Assembly: GCA_904419105.1 (NCBI GenBank)
Contig: CAJFQR010000005.1
Coordinates: 1 to 30,775 of the forward strand
Direction: 5' to 3'
Length of the DNA: 30,775 nucleotides
Origin: Candidatus Avimicrobium faecavium
Lineage (GTDB): Bacteria; Bacillota; Clostridia; Oscillospirales; Ruminococcaceae
Shown: positions 7,676-15,779 of the stretch, in pieces
How the letters are laid out: each line of letters opens with the position of its first letter
Position numbering within the stretch: position 1 is the first letter of the stretch
The notes under the pieces: generated by a model
The model's input: only the letters and a program-made list of their open reading frames with translations
Told to the model about the DNA's origin: nothing
Databases searched by the model: none
Made by a program: the position numbers and the translations under genes

Positions 7676-7966
7676 ATGAATCACAAACAGACCCGCCGGG
7701 AGGCCGAGCGGGCGCTGCGCCGGCTGGTCCGGGAGCCTCCCGCAGCCGGCGTCACCCTTGCCACCGGCGAGGACGGCCTCCCCCAGCTTGCCCTCACCGG
7801 CATCGACCCGTACCAGCTTGCCGGCGTCAAGCTCACCAGGGGCGGGGTCGAACTGCAATTCTATGACCGGCTGGCGGCGGTGGACCGCCTGCTGGAGCTC
7901 GCCGGCCCGGAGGACCCGGGCCCGCTGGCCTGGTTGGGAGCGGATCACGATGTCCCGGAGGAATAA
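7676..7966 (+). CDS. Short terminase small subunit-like protein
   Basis: A 96-residue protein at the usual place of the terminase small subunit, overlapping the large subunit gene by 17 bases. The segment KLTRGGVELQFYDRLAAVDRLLELAG (about residues 50-75) resembles the C-terminal part of Terminase_2 (XtmA-like) proteins, where a similar GGVEVKFYDKLKALELL-like stretch forms the multimer. The usual N-terminal helix-turn-helix that binds pac/cos DNA (about 50-70 residues) is absent; family members are commonly 140-200 residues. The ATG at 7676 is nine bases from AAGGAG. The identification rests on position and this short stretch, so it is moderate. Confidence 0.5.
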   Translation: MNHKQTRREAERALRRLVREPPAAGVTLATGEDGLPQLALTGIDPYQLAGVKLTRGGVELQFYDRLAAVDRLLELAGPEDPGPLAWLGADHDVPEE

Positions 7967-9215
7967 GACCCGCTGGTCCCCAAAACAGCTCCAGGTGTTC
8001 CGCTGGTGGCGGGACCCGGCCACACGGGACCGGTACGAAGCGGTGCTCTGCGACGGCGCCGTCCGCTCGGGCAAGACCTGCTGCGCTGCCCTGTCCTTTG
8101 CCCTCTGGGCGCTGTACTGCCAGCCGGGGCGGAAGGTGGCCCTCTGCGGCAAGACGGTCCGCTCGCTGCGCCGCAACCTGGCGGACGACCTCTTCCGGGT
8201 GCTGGCCGCCGGCGGCTGCACCGTCAAGGAGGACCGCCGCACCGGCAGTGTCCGGGTGAGCTGGGCCGGCCGCCAGGTGACCTTCTGCCTGTTCGGCGGC
8301 AGGGACGAGGCCAGCGCCGCCCTGATCCAGGGCGTCACCCTGGCAGGGGTCCTCTTTGACGAGGTGGCGCTGATGCCCCGCTCCTTTGTGGAGCAGGCCC
8401 TGGCCCGGTGTTCGGTGCCGGGGGCCCGGTACTGGTTCACCTGCAATCCGGAACACCCGGGGCACTGGTTCTACCGGGAGTGGATCGCCCGCCGGGAGGA
8501 GCGGCGGCTCCTCTACCTCCACTTTACCATGGCGGATAACCCCGGCCTCACCCCGGAGACCCGGGAGCGGTATGAGCGGATGTACACCGGGCGGTTTTAC
8601 CGGCGGTTCGTCCTCGGGGAGTGGTGTGCTCCCGAGGGACAGATCTACGATATGTTCTCGGAGGAAAAACAGGTCCGCACCCCGCCGCCGCCCCCGTATG
8701 ACCGGTATGTCATCAGCGTGGACTACGGCACGGTGAACCCGATGTCGATGGCCCTCTGGGGGGAGCGCTCCGGCGCCTGGTGGCGCCTGAAGGAGAGCTG
8801 GTACGACTCCCGCTTCGCCGGCATCCGCCGCACCGATGAGGAGCACTACGCCGCACTGGAGGCCCTTGCCGGGGACCGGCGGATCGAGGCGGTGGTGATC
8901 GACCCGTCGGCGGCGAGCTTTCTGGCCTGCGTGCGGGAACACGGGCGGTTTCGGGCGGTGGCGGCGGACAACCGGGTGCTGGTGGGCATCGAGGCGGTGA
9001 GCCGCTGGCTGAACAGCGGGCGGCTCTTCCTTGCGCCGGAGTGCCGCCACGCCATCGAGGAGTTCGGCCTCTACCGGTGGGAGGACGGCGCCGAGCGCCC
9101 GCTGAAGGAGGACGACCACGCGATGGACGACCTGCGGTATCTGGTCATGTACGCCGAGGCCGCCCGCCGCCGCCGCAGTCCGGCAGCGGAACACATTCTG
9201 CGCAGCAGGCGGTAA
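7950..9215 (+). CDS. Phage terminase large subunit
   Basis: The 421-residue DNA-packaging motor. The Walker A motif GAVRSGKT (36-43) and Walker B motif LFDE (135-138) mark the ATPase domain. The RNase H-like nuclease domain begins at VDYGT with Asp258, with VVIDPSA (Asp318) and DDHAMDDLRY (Asp389-394) supplying the other acidic residues. All catalytic residues that I can place are present, so packaging activity seems intact. The ATG at 7950 lies inside the end of the small-subunit gene; GGAG-like sequence precedes it only weakly, which suggests translational coupling. The long in-frame reading back to 7758 runs through the small-subunit gene. Confidence 0.93.
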   Translation: MSRRNKTRWSPKQLQVFRWWRDPATRDRYEAVLCDGAVRSGKTCCAALSFALWALYCQPGRKVALCGKTVRSLRRNLADDLFRVLAAGGCTVKEDRRTGSVRVSWAGRQVTFCLFGGRDEASAALIQGVTLAGVLFDEVALMPRSFVEQALARCSVPGARYWFTCNPEHPGHWFYREWIARREERRLLYLHFTMADNPGLTPETRERYERMYTGRFYRRFVLGEWCAPEGQIYDMFSEEKQVRTPPPPPYDRYVISVDYGTVNPMSMALWGERSGAWWRLKESWYDSRFAGIRRTDEEHYAALEALAGDRRIEAVVIDPSAASFLACVREHGRFRAVAADNRVLVGIEAVSRWLNSGRLFLAPECRHAIEEFGLYRWEDGAERPLKEDDHAMDDLRYLVMYAEAARRRRSPAAEHILRSRR

Positions 9216-9267
9216 AAAAGCCGCCCCGCCATCACCAGGCGATATCCATAGAGAGGAGAGATGCGTA

Positions 9268-10413
9268 TTGAAATTTTCCCTGTGGCACAGAGGCAGCGCC
9301 CCAGCGGCGGTGCAGATCGCCCGGCGCAGCGCCCTGCCGGCCCCGTCCCCGGGCAGAGGGGAGCTGCGCCGCCTGCGGCAGCAGGTGCCGCTCATCGACG
9401 CCGCCCTGGACAAGCTGGTGCGGCTGATGGGCGCCTTCACCGTCCGGTGTGAGGACCCGGCGGTGGAGCAGGAGCTGGCCCGGTTTCTCCGCCGGGTGGA
9501 GACCGGCGCCGGCCGCCAGGGGCTCCGGGGCTTCCTCGAGAGCTACCTGTCCGACCTGCTCACCTACGGCGGCGCTGTCGGCGAGATGCTCCCCGCCCCG
9601 GACGGCCGCGGCCTTGCGGCGGTGGTGAACTGCCCCGGCGAGGCGGTCACCGTCCGCCCGGCAGAGGACGGCCCCGGCCTGCGGTTTTATGCCGGACCGG
9701 ACGGCCTTCCCGGCCGGGAGGTGCCCTATCCGGAGCTGATCCTGTTCACCCCGCTGGACCCGGCCGCCGGGGAGATCTGGGGCCGGTCGCTGCTCGAGGG
9801 CCTGGAGGGCCCGGCGGCGGTGCTGGAGACCATCTTCCGGTCGATGCGGGCCAACTTTGAGCGGGCCGGCAGCCTGCGGTATGCGGTCACCTACCGGCCC
9901 GCCGCCGGCGACCCCACCGACCCGGAGGAGGCCGCAAAGCTCATCGCCCGGGAGTGGCGGGCGGCGATGGATACCCCGCCGGATACGGTGAGCGACTTTG
10001 TCGCCGTCGGCGATGTGCAGGTCCGGGTCATCGGCGCCGACGGCCCGGTGCTGGACACCGAGACCCCGGTGCGCCAGCTGCTGGAACAGATCGTGGCCAA
10101 GCTCGGTGTCCCGCCTTTCCTGCTGGGGCTGCACTGGTCCACCACCGAGCGGATGAGCACCCAGCAGGCCGACCTGCTCACCAGCGAGCTGGAGCGCTAC
10201 CGGGCGCTGCTCACCCCGGTGATCCGCCGGATCCTGGATACCCACCTGCGGCTGCTCGGGAGAGGGGTGCCCTTCTCCGTCGAGTGGGAGGCCATCTCCC
10301 TTCAGGACGCCGGGGCCCTGGCCGCCGCCCGGTATGACAACGCCCGGGCCGCCGAGCTGGAGAGCCGGCTCCCCGCCGGGCCAAAGGCCGCCGGCGCCGC
10401 AATCCCATCGTGA
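9268..10413 (+). CDS. Phage portal protein
   Basis: A 381-residue protein following the large terminase, as expected for the portal that forms the dodecameric channel at one capsid vertex. Visible features suit SPP1/HK97-type portals: a helical N-terminus, a segment around GYLSDLLTYGGAVGE-like sequence near 90-108, a PFLLGLHWSTTERMSTQQ stretch near 285-303 (the tunnel and stem region) and a C-terminal clip-to-crown part. The start is TTG 9268, with AGGAG about nine bases upstream; the overlapping ATG at 9261 is in another frame that ends after 63 codons. A rare TTG start suggests limited translation, fitting the low copy number of portals. Confidence 0.85.
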   Translation: MKFSLWHRGSAPAAVQIARRSALPAPSPGRGELRRLRQQVPLIDAALDKLVRLMGAFTVRCEDPAVEQELARFLRRVETGAGRQGLRGFLESYLSDLLTYGGAVGEMLPAPDGRGLAAVVNCPGEAVTVRPAEDGPGLRFYAGPDGLPGREVPYPELILFTPLDPAAGEIWGRSLLEGLEGPAAVLETIFRSMRANFERAGSLRYAVTYRPAAGDPTDPEEAAKLIAREWRAAMDTPPDTVSDFVAVGDVQVRVIGADGPVLDTETPVRQLLEQIVAKLGVPPFLLGLHWSTTERMSTQQADLLTSELERYRALLTPVIRRILDTHLRLLGRGVPFSVEWEAISLQDAGALAAARYDNARAAELESRLPAGPKAAGAAIPS

Positions 10414-10430
10414 GAAAAGGAGGAACCCCT

Positions 10431-11345
10431 ATGCAAGACCATCAGCCCCCGCTCCCGGCCGGCTCCCCGACCGGGGAGCAGCTTGCCGCCATCCTGCGCT
10501 ACACCCGCCGCCCCTTTGCGCCGGAGGAGCTCTATGTGTTCCCGGCGGTGCTCTGCGACAACCAGATCGACCGGGACGGCGAGCGGTTTTCCACCGCCTG
10601 CCTGCACCAGCTGGCGGAGCTGTTCGCCGGCGTCACCGGCGTCTTTGACCACCGGGCGACCGCCAGCGGGCAGCACGCCAGGATCTTCTCCTGCCGGGTG
10701 GAGGAGGACCCCTCCCGGGAATCCAACTGCCCGGAGCCCTACGCCGCCCTGCGGGCGGAGATCTATATGCCCCGCACCGACGCCACCGCCGCCCTGATCG
10801 CCGAGATCGACGCCGGGATCAAAAAGGAGGTCAGCGTCAGCTGTGCCGTCAGCGGCAGCGTCTGCTCGGTGTGCGGCCAGCCCGCCGGCAGCTGCGCCCA
10901 TCAGAAGGGTCGCCTCTACGACGGCCCCTGTCCCTGCCATACGGTGCACACCGGCGCCGCCGACGCCTACGAGTGGAGCTTTGTGGCGGTGCCCGCCCAG
11001 CGGGGGGCCGGGGTGACCAAACGGCTCAAGCGCACCGCCGAGGTCCCGCCGCCGCCGGACGAGCAGCTGGCCGCCCTCGGCCGGGAGTATCTGGACCGGC
11101 TCCGGGGGGAGTATGTCCGCCTGTCGCTGCTGGCGGTGCCGGACCTTACCGAATCCCCGGTGAAAAAGCAGGCCGCCCTCCTCGGCCCGGAGGAGCTCAG
11201 GGAGGCCCTGCCCGCGCTGGAGAAGGCCGCCGCCCGGCGGCTGCCCCTGCCCCGGCAGCTCCCCTGGCAGGACCCGCCGGACGCCCCGGACCGCGACCCG
11301 TCCGAAAACCCCTACCGCCTGCGCCGCAGCCCGGCGCAGCACTGA
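10431..11345 (+). CDS. Putative capsid maturation protease (XkdF-like position)
   Basis: A 304-residue protein between portal and capsid genes. GVFDHRA (His74) and KKEVSVSCA (Ser135 or Ser137) fit the His and Ser motifs of HK97/herpesvirus-fold prohead proteases, followed by the AYEWSFVAVPAQ strand seen in many Firmicutes phage proteases. Such enzymes cleave scaffold and capsid during assembly. An inserted segment after the Ser motif carries CSVCG (Cys145, Cys148), Cys155, His157 and CPC (Cys167, Cys169), which looks like a metal-binding loop. The C-terminal third is helical and proline-rich and could serve as scaffold. ATG 10431 follows AAGGAGG. Confidence 0.65.
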   Translation: MQDHQPPLPAGSPTGEQLAAILRYTRRPFAPEELYVFPAVLCDNQIDRDGERFSTACLHQLAELFAGVTGVFDHRATASGQHARIFSCRVEEDPSRESNCPEPYAALRAEIYMPRTDATAALIAEIDAGIKKEVSVSCAVSGSVCSVCGQPAGSCAHQKGRLYDGPCPCHTVHTGAADAYEWSFVAVPAQRGAGVTKRLKRTAEVPPPPDEQLAALGREYLDRLRGEYVRLSLLAVPDLTESPVKKQAALLGPEELREALPALEKAAARRLPLPRQLPWQDPPDAPDRDPSENPYRLRRSPAQH

Positions 11346-11364
11346 CGAAAGGAGACAGGATACT

Positions 11365-11721
11365 ATGAAGATCAAACTGGACGGCATCTCCGCCGGATAT
11401 GCCACCTTTGCCGCCGCCGAGGGCCTTGCCCCCGGCGTGCCGGTCACCCTCACCGCCAACCGCACCGCCGGCGCCGCCGCAGCCGCCGCCCGCTTTGCCG
11501 GGGTGGCCAAAGAGGTCCGCCAGGGCCTTGCGCTGGTGCAGCTCTCCGGCATCTGCCGGCTGTCGGTCTCCGGCACTGCGCCGGGGGTCGGCTATGCCAG
11601 CCTGGTGGCGGACGGCTCCGGCGGCGTGCGCACCGCCTCCACCGGCGAAACCGGCCGGGAGCTGCTCGTCACCGCGGTGGAGACCGTCGGGGAGGACACA
11701 GTGGCCGAGGTGCTGCTGTAA
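11365..11721 (+). CDS. Putative capsid decoration protein
   Basis: A 118-residue protein just before the major capsid gene, where many siphoviral and myoviral clusters place a small decoration or cement protein. It is made of short strands rich in Gly, Ala, Val and Thr, with the pattern GVPVTLTANRTA, RFAGVAKEVRQGLALVQLSG and VGYASLVAD, which suits the DUF2190-like and lambda gpD-like small capsid-binding fold. Such proteins sit on the outside of the capsid and stabilise it after expansion. ATG 11365 follows AAAGGAG. Assignment is by position and composition. Confidence 0.5.
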   Translation: MKIKLDGISAGYATFAAAEGLAPGVPVTLTANRTAGAAAAAARFAGVAKEVRQGLALVQLSGICRLSVSGTAPGVGYASLVADGSGGVRTASTGETGRELLVTAVETVGEDTVAEVLL

Positions 11722-11772
11722 AGAAGAACAACTGTTTATCATTTGCCCGAGACAGAAAGGAGCGTGGCGGTC

Positions 11773-12789
11773 TTGCAGACCAACTACCAGCAGATCCACA
11801 TTGACAAATCCCTCTACCAGCGCCGGGGCGGCTTCCTCAAGGCCCTGGAGGAGCTGGACCCCACCGGCGGCTACCGGGGCAGCGAGCTCGGGGAGCTCAC
11901 CGCCTTTGAGCGGCAGCTGCGGCGCTTCGGCATCAGGGTCCGGGGCAGCGCCAGCGACACGGTGGAGAAGTTCTTCACCACCGGGGAGAGCGCGGTGCTC
12001 TTCCCGGCCTACATCGGCGCCGCCGTCGAGGACGGCATGAAGGCCCGCAGCCTTCTGGACAAGCTCATCGCCGCCCGGACCGACATCGACGCGATGGACT
12101 ACCGCTCAATCCTGCCGCTGCCCGACCCGGAGGACCGAAAGCTCCCCGATGTGGCGGAGGGCGCCGCCCTGCCGGAGACCGAGATCCGCCTCAAAGAGAA
12201 CCTGGTGCGGCTGCGCAAACGCGGCTGTATCCTCAAGGCCAGCTATGAGGCGATCCGCTTCCAGCGGCTGGACCTCTTTGCCGTGGCGCTGCGCCAGATC
12301 GGCGCCCAGATCGCCCGGACGGCGATGGAGGACGCGGTGAATACCCTGATTGACGGCGACGGCAACGGCAACCCGGCCGCGGTGCTCGAGACCAAGGCCG
12401 CCGGCACCCTGACCTATGACGACCTCTGTGCCCTGTGGGGCGCCTTCGGCGACTTCGAGATGAACGTCCTGCTGGTGAACCCGGCGGACGGCAACAAGAT
12501 CCTGGCCCTGAGCGAGCTGCGCCAGGCCGGGGACGGGGCCCGGTTTGCCCAGCCGGGGGTCTTTGTGACCCCCTTCGGCGCCGAGCTCATCAAATCCCCG
12601 GCGGTGCCGGCGGGCAGCATCATCGGCCTGGACCGGGGCTGCGCGCTGGAGCTGGTCACCGCCGGCGGCGTCCAGGTGGAATACGACAAGGTCATCGCCT
12701 GCCAGACCGAGCAGGTGGCCATCACCACCGTCACCGGCTTTGCCCGGCTCTACCCCGACGCGGTGAAGGTGCTCAAGATCAAATCCTGA
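11773..12789 (+). CDS. Major capsid protein, HK97 fold
   Basis: A 338-residue protein in the capsid slot (XkdG position). The N-terminal arm is followed by the E-loop and P-domain region, and the last third has ADGNKILALSELRQAGDG, TPFGAELIKSP and VEYDKVIACQTEQVAITTVTGFARLYPDAVKVLK, the usual A-domain and C-terminal strand of PBSX-type capsids. I chose TTG 11773, with AAAGGAG ten bases upstream; an in-frame GTG at 11764 would place the site too close and TTG 11743 lies upstream of that site. The strong length match and the intact reading frame argue for a functional shell protein. Confidence 0.85.
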   Translation: MQTNYQQIHIDKSLYQRRGGFLKALEELDPTGGYRGSELGELTAFERQLRRFGIRVRGSASDTVEKFFTTGESAVLFPAYIGAAVEDGMKARSLLDKLIAARTDIDAMDYRSILPLPDPEDRKLPDVAEGAALPETEIRLKENLVRLRKRGCILKASYEAIRFQRLDLFAVALRQIGAQIARTAMEDAVNTLIDGDGNGNPAAVLETKAAGTLTYDDLCALWGAFGDFEMNVLLVNPADGNKILALSELRQAGDGARFAQPGVFVTPFGAELIKSPAVPAGSIIGLDRGCALELVTAGGVQVEYDKVIACQTEQVAITTVTGFARLYPDAVKVLKIKS

Positions 12790-12803
12790 GGAGGTGGACC
12801 CCT

Positions 12804-13205
12804 ATGGCGGAACACGAACAGACGCTGAGCGCCGCCGTCCGGCAGCGCTTTGCCCTCTACGCCGGGCTGGACGGCCCGGTGGAGGATTCCCCCTGGCGGG
12901 TGCTCTGTGACAGCGCGCTCGCCGACCTCACCCGGCGGCTGCGCCCGGGACTGGACCCGGAGTCGGCGGCGAACCTGCCCCGGCTGGCCGATGCCGCCGC
13001 GGCGATGGCCTACCACCGCTACTGCCTGCTCGGCGCCGGCGGCGGGTATGGCAGCCTCACCGTCGGGGAGGTGAGCCTCTCCGGCGGGCTGGAGGGCCGG
13101 GTGGCGGATGCCGCCCGCCTGGAGTACCAGGCGCTCCGCTCGGCCTCCGAGCTGCTGGCGCCCCGGGGCTTTGCCTTTGGCGGGGTGGGCGACTATGTGG
13201 GCTGA
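12804..13205 (+). CDS. Head-tail connector protein (gp6-like position)
   Basis: A 133-residue mostly helical protein right after the capsid gene, the usual place of the adaptor that binds the portal ring (XkdH/gp15/gp6 type). LTRRLRPGLDPESAANLPRLADAAAAMAYHRY forms two helices, followed by a short strand segment GSLTVGEVSLSGG, a pattern seen in connectors of PBSX-like phages. ATG 12804 is preceded by GAGGAGG. It overlaps the next gene by 11 bases. Confidence 0.6.
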   Translation: MAEHEQTLSAAVRQRFALYAGLDGPVEDSPWRVLCDSALADLTRRLRPGLDPESAANLPRLADAAAAMAYHRYCLLGAGGGYGSLTVGEVSLSGGLEGRVADAARLEYQALRSASELLAPRGFAFGGVGDYVG

Positions 13206-13551
13206 GCGGCTGCGGCGGGGGCTGTCCCGCCTCGGGGTGGCCGCCACCGCCCGGCCCCGGGAGGGGGAGCCCTTCCCGGTGACGGCGGTGGTCCAGCCGG
13301 TGGGCGACCGGTCGAAGAGCTACCTCGAACCCGCCCAGACCCCCTCCGGCGTCTATGCAAGGGAATACGCCGTCGGCTACCTGCTGCCGGAGGAGCGGGC
13401 CCTGGCCCTCGCCCCCGGGGACCGGCTGACGGTGGCCGGGGAACAGTACCGGCTGCGGCGCACGGCGGTGCACCGGATCCGGGGAGAACCGGTGTACCTG
13501 TGGTGTGTGCTGCTCAGAGAGGAGGGGCGCGATGCTGAAGGATCTCTGTGA
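13195..13551 (+). CDS. Head-closure / neck protein
   Basis: A 118-residue beta-rich protein. The block GDRLTVAGEQYRLRRTAVHRIRGEPVYLWCVLL resembles the strands of head-closure (stopper) proteins of the SPP1 gp16/lambda gpFII type. These plug the portal after packaging and join it to the tail. The ATG at 13195 lies inside the end of the connector gene and the stop lies 20 bases inside the following gene, so the three neck genes are translationally coupled. Confidence 0.5.
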   Translation: MWAERLRRGLSRLGVAATARPREGEPFPVTAVVQPVGDRSKSYLEPAQTPSGVYAREYAVGYLLPEERALALAPGDRLTVAGEQYRLRRTAVHRIRGEPVYLWCVLLREEGRDAEGSL

Positions 13552-13990
13552 CCGGGCGCTGGCCGTTGCGGCCGCCGCCCTGCCGGAGGCAGAGGCAGGC
13601 CCGGCCTGGCCCGGCGCCGTCCGGCAGTACCCGCTGGACCGCCCCGCCGTCTCGGTGACCCTCTCCGCCGCCGAGGCCGCCGGCTATGACGCCCTCTCCG
13701 GCGGGGACGCCACCGGTGGCAGCCGCTGGCAGGCGGAGCTCCTCTTTGAGCTGGCGGTGCCGGGACCTTATGGGGCGGCGGCCCTCTGGCCGCTGTTTGA
13801 CCGGCTGGCCGGGGCGCTGCTGGCGCCGGGGACCGGGCTCGGCGGGCGGTTTGTGATCGGGGCGGCGGCCTACGACCGGGAGCGGGACTGCTTTGCCGCC
13901 GAAGGGCGGCTTACCTGCTCCGCCGGTGAGACGGTGCCCCCGGCAGGGGAGGCCTTCGACCGGTTCGAGGTCACCGCCGGCATCGAATAG
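13532..13990 (+). CDS. Tail terminator / tail completion protein
   Basis: A 152-residue protein and the last gene before the sheath, where PBSX-like clusters encode the tail terminator (XkdJ/gpU-like) that caps the tube at the head end. WQAELLFELAVPGPYGAAALWPLFDRLAGALL and the C-terminal AEGRLTCSAGETVPPAGEAFDRFEVTAGIE fit the mixed alpha/beta pattern of that family. ATG 13532 is preceded by GAGGGGCG. The function is taken mainly from position. Confidence 0.5.
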   Translation: MLKDLCDRALAVAAAALPEAEAGPAWPGAVRQYPLDRPAVSVTLSAAEAAGYDALSGGDATGGSRWQAELLFELAVPGPYGAAALWPLFDRLAGALLAPGTGLGGRFVIGAAAYDRERDCFAAEGRLTCSAGETVPPAGEAFDRFEVTAGIE

Positions 13991-14010
13991 AGCTTTGTAA
14001 AAACAGGACG

Positions 14011-14044
14011 GCGCCGCCGGGCGGGCGGGCAGGGAGAGCGGCGC
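14011..14044 (+). other. G-quadruplex motif inside an inverted repeat, head/tail gene junction
   Basis: GCGCCGC (14011-14017) and GCGGCGC (14038-14044) can pair around a loop that holds four GGG runs (14019-14034) separated by 1, 1 and 2 bases. It lies in the 70-base gap before the sheath gene, on the coding strand. Confidence 0.5.
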
Positions 14045-14060
14045 GGAACAGGAGGCAGAT

Positions 14061-15074
14061 ATGACAGAAAAACTGCGGCCGGGGGTCTTCTCCCGGTACA
14101 GCGCCGGGCCGGCAGGGGGCTATACCGGCGTGCGGAATGCCGGCCTCATCGCCAAAGGCGCGGCGGAAAAAACCGGCTGGGCCGCCACCCCGGCGGAGCT
14201 TGCGGCCCTCTTTCCGGCGGAGGGGGACGCCGCCCTCCGGCAGGCCGGGGACTGGCTGCTCCGCCACGGGGCGGGACGGCTGTGGGCGGCCTCGGTGGCG
14301 GACGACTCCGGCTACGCAGCCGCCTTTGCGGCAAGCGAGGGGGTGGACGGACTGGACACCCTCCTCTGTGACGGAGCCACCGCAGCCGTGGCCGCCGCCT
14401 TTGCCGAAAGCCTTGCCGCGGCGGCGGAAAACCGCCGGGAGCGGGTGGGGGTCCTTGCCGTCGGGGCGGACAGCCCGGCCCTCGCCGCGGCGGCTGCCGC
14501 CGGGAGCGAACGGCTGCTGGTCACCGCCGGCACCGCCTCGGAGACCGAAGGGGAGACCGGCAGCGCCCTGCTGCTCGGGGCGGCGCTGGCCGGGGCGCTG
14601 CTGCGCCGCACGGCCCCGGACCTGAACCTCGGCGGGGCGGTGATGGAGGGCCTTGCCGCCTGCTCTCCCGCCCGCACCGAGGCCCAGGTGGAGGCGGCCC
14701 TCCGGGGCGGGGTGGTGCCCTTTGAGCTGGTCGGGGAGCAGGTGGAGTGTGTCCGCGGCGTCACCAGCCGGGCGGACAGCACCTGGCGGGACATCTCGAC
14801 GCTGCTCACGGTGGACGATGTGATGGTGTCGGTCCGGGAGCGGCTCACCGCCGCCCTCCGGGGGGTGCGCTCCTCCGCCCAGTCGCTGGAGGCGGTGGCC
14901 TCGCTGGTGACGGTGCTCCTCCGGGAGAAGGAGGAGGCCGGGCTGCTGTCCGGCTGGTCGGCGCCGGTGGTCTATACAAAGGCGGAGGACCCGTCGGTGT
15001 GCGTGGTGGAGCTCTCCTTCGGGGTGGCCCGGGTGGTGAGCCGCATCACCGTCACCGCGTCCATCGCCCTGTGA
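14061..15074 (+). CDS. Contractile tail sheath protein
   Basis: A 337-residue sheath protein. It opens with RPGVFSRYSA, the usual sheath start, and closes with the conserved C-terminal domain: VECVRGVTSRADSTWRDISTLLTVDD, then helices and a last strand FGVARVVSRITVTASIAL that in sheaths links neighbouring subunits. It is shorter than PBSX XkdK-type sheaths (about 460 residues); the missing part appears to be in the variable outer domain, as in other minimal clostridial sheaths. The sheath surrounds the tube and contracts to push it through a target envelope. Its presence makes the tail contractile. ATG 14061 follows AGGAGG. Confidence 0.88.
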   Translation: MTEKLRPGVFSRYSAGPAGGYTGVRNAGLIAKGAAEKTGWAATPAELAALFPAEGDAALRQAGDWLLRHGAGRLWAASVADDSGYAAAFAASEGVDGLDTLLCDGATAAVAAAFAESLAAAAENRRERVGVLAVGADSPALAAAAAAGSERLLVTAGTASETEGETGSALLLGAALAGALLRRTAPDLNLGGAVMEGLAACSPARTEAQVEAALRGGVVPFELVGEQVECVRGVTSRADSTWRDISTLLTVDDVMVSVRERLTAALRGVRSSAQSLEAVASLVTVLLREKEEAGLLSGWSAPVVYTKAEDPSVCVVELSFGVARVVSRITVTASIAL

Positions 15075-15096
15075 CAGAGAAAGGAGGCGTGTGGGA

Positions 15097-15468
15097 ATGG
15101 CACAGTTTCCCACGGCAAAGGATATCTATCTTGAGGTGGACGGCCGGCGGCTGGCGGCGGCCCAGAGCTACCGGGTCACCGGCAGCCGGGAGACCCGGTT
15201 TGTCGAGAGCTTCGGCGCGTCGGCCCCGGCGGCTGCGGTGGCAGGGGTGCCCCGGTACACGGTGGAGCTCAGCCGCCTGCGGATCACCGGCGAGGAGACC
15301 GACTTCTACGGGCTGGAGAACTTCACCGTCGTCATCGTCAAGCCGGACCGGAAGATCCTCTACACCGGCTGCCAGTGGGCGGACATCGTCGAGGAGGCCG
15401 GCGGCGGCGACCCGGTGAGCGAGACGCTGACCGCCTATGCCGCCGGGCGGATGGAGGTGGCGGTATGA
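15097..15468 (+). CDS. Tail tube protein (XkdM-like)
   Basis: A 123-residue protein directly after the sheath gene. PTAKDIYLEVDGRRLAAAQSYRVTGSRE, RYTVELSRLRI and FTVVIVKPDRKILYTGCQWADI are the beta strands of the XkdM/gp19 type tube monomer, which stacks as hexameric rings inside the sheath. I chose ATG 15097, nine bases after AAGGAGG; GTG 15091 is too close to that site. The stop overlaps the start of the chaperone gene by four bases. Confidence 0.78.
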   Translation: MAQFPTAKDIYLEVDGRRLAAAQSYRVTGSRETRFVESFGASAPAAAVAGVPRYTVELSRLRITGEETDFYGLENFTVVIVKPDRKILYTGCQWADIVEEAGGGDPVSETLTAYAAGRMEVAV

Positions 15469-15779
15469 GCGAAAAACAGCTGACCCACGAGGCGGTCATG
15501 GCGCTGCCGCTGCACCCCCTCACCGCCTGGGACGAGGTGAGCTTTTCCCGGCGGCTGGCCCGGGTGGTGGCGCTGGTGCTGCCGGACCTGGGCGATGAGG
15601 AGAGCGCCCTGGCCCTGGCCAAAAACTGCGTGACGGTGTTTGCGGCGCTGCGGGGGGCGCTGCCCGATGTGCGCACCCCGGAGGACCTGCTCTACCGGCT
15701 CACCCTCGATGAGATCGCCGGGCTGGCGGCCCGGTACGCCCGGCTCAGCGCCGGCTGGGTGGAAGGGGAGGACGCCTGA
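15465..15779 (+). CDS. Tail assembly chaperone (XkdN-like)
   Basis: A 104-residue acidic helical protein after the tube gene, matching XkdN/gpG-type chaperones that in phages hold the tape-measure protein during tail assembly. VFAALRGALPDVRTPEDLLYRLTLDEIAGLAARYA is the typical C-terminal helix pair. Its start (ATGA overlap with the tube gene) and its end (TGATG overlap with the next gene) show translational coupling. The chaperone is kept although its normal client, the tape measure, is not encoded next to it. Confidence 0.65.
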   Translation: MSEKQLTHEAVMALPLHPLTAWDEVSFSRRLARVVALVLPDLGDEESALALAKNCVTVFAALRGALPDVRTPEDLLYRLTLDEIAGLAARYARLSAGWVEGEDA

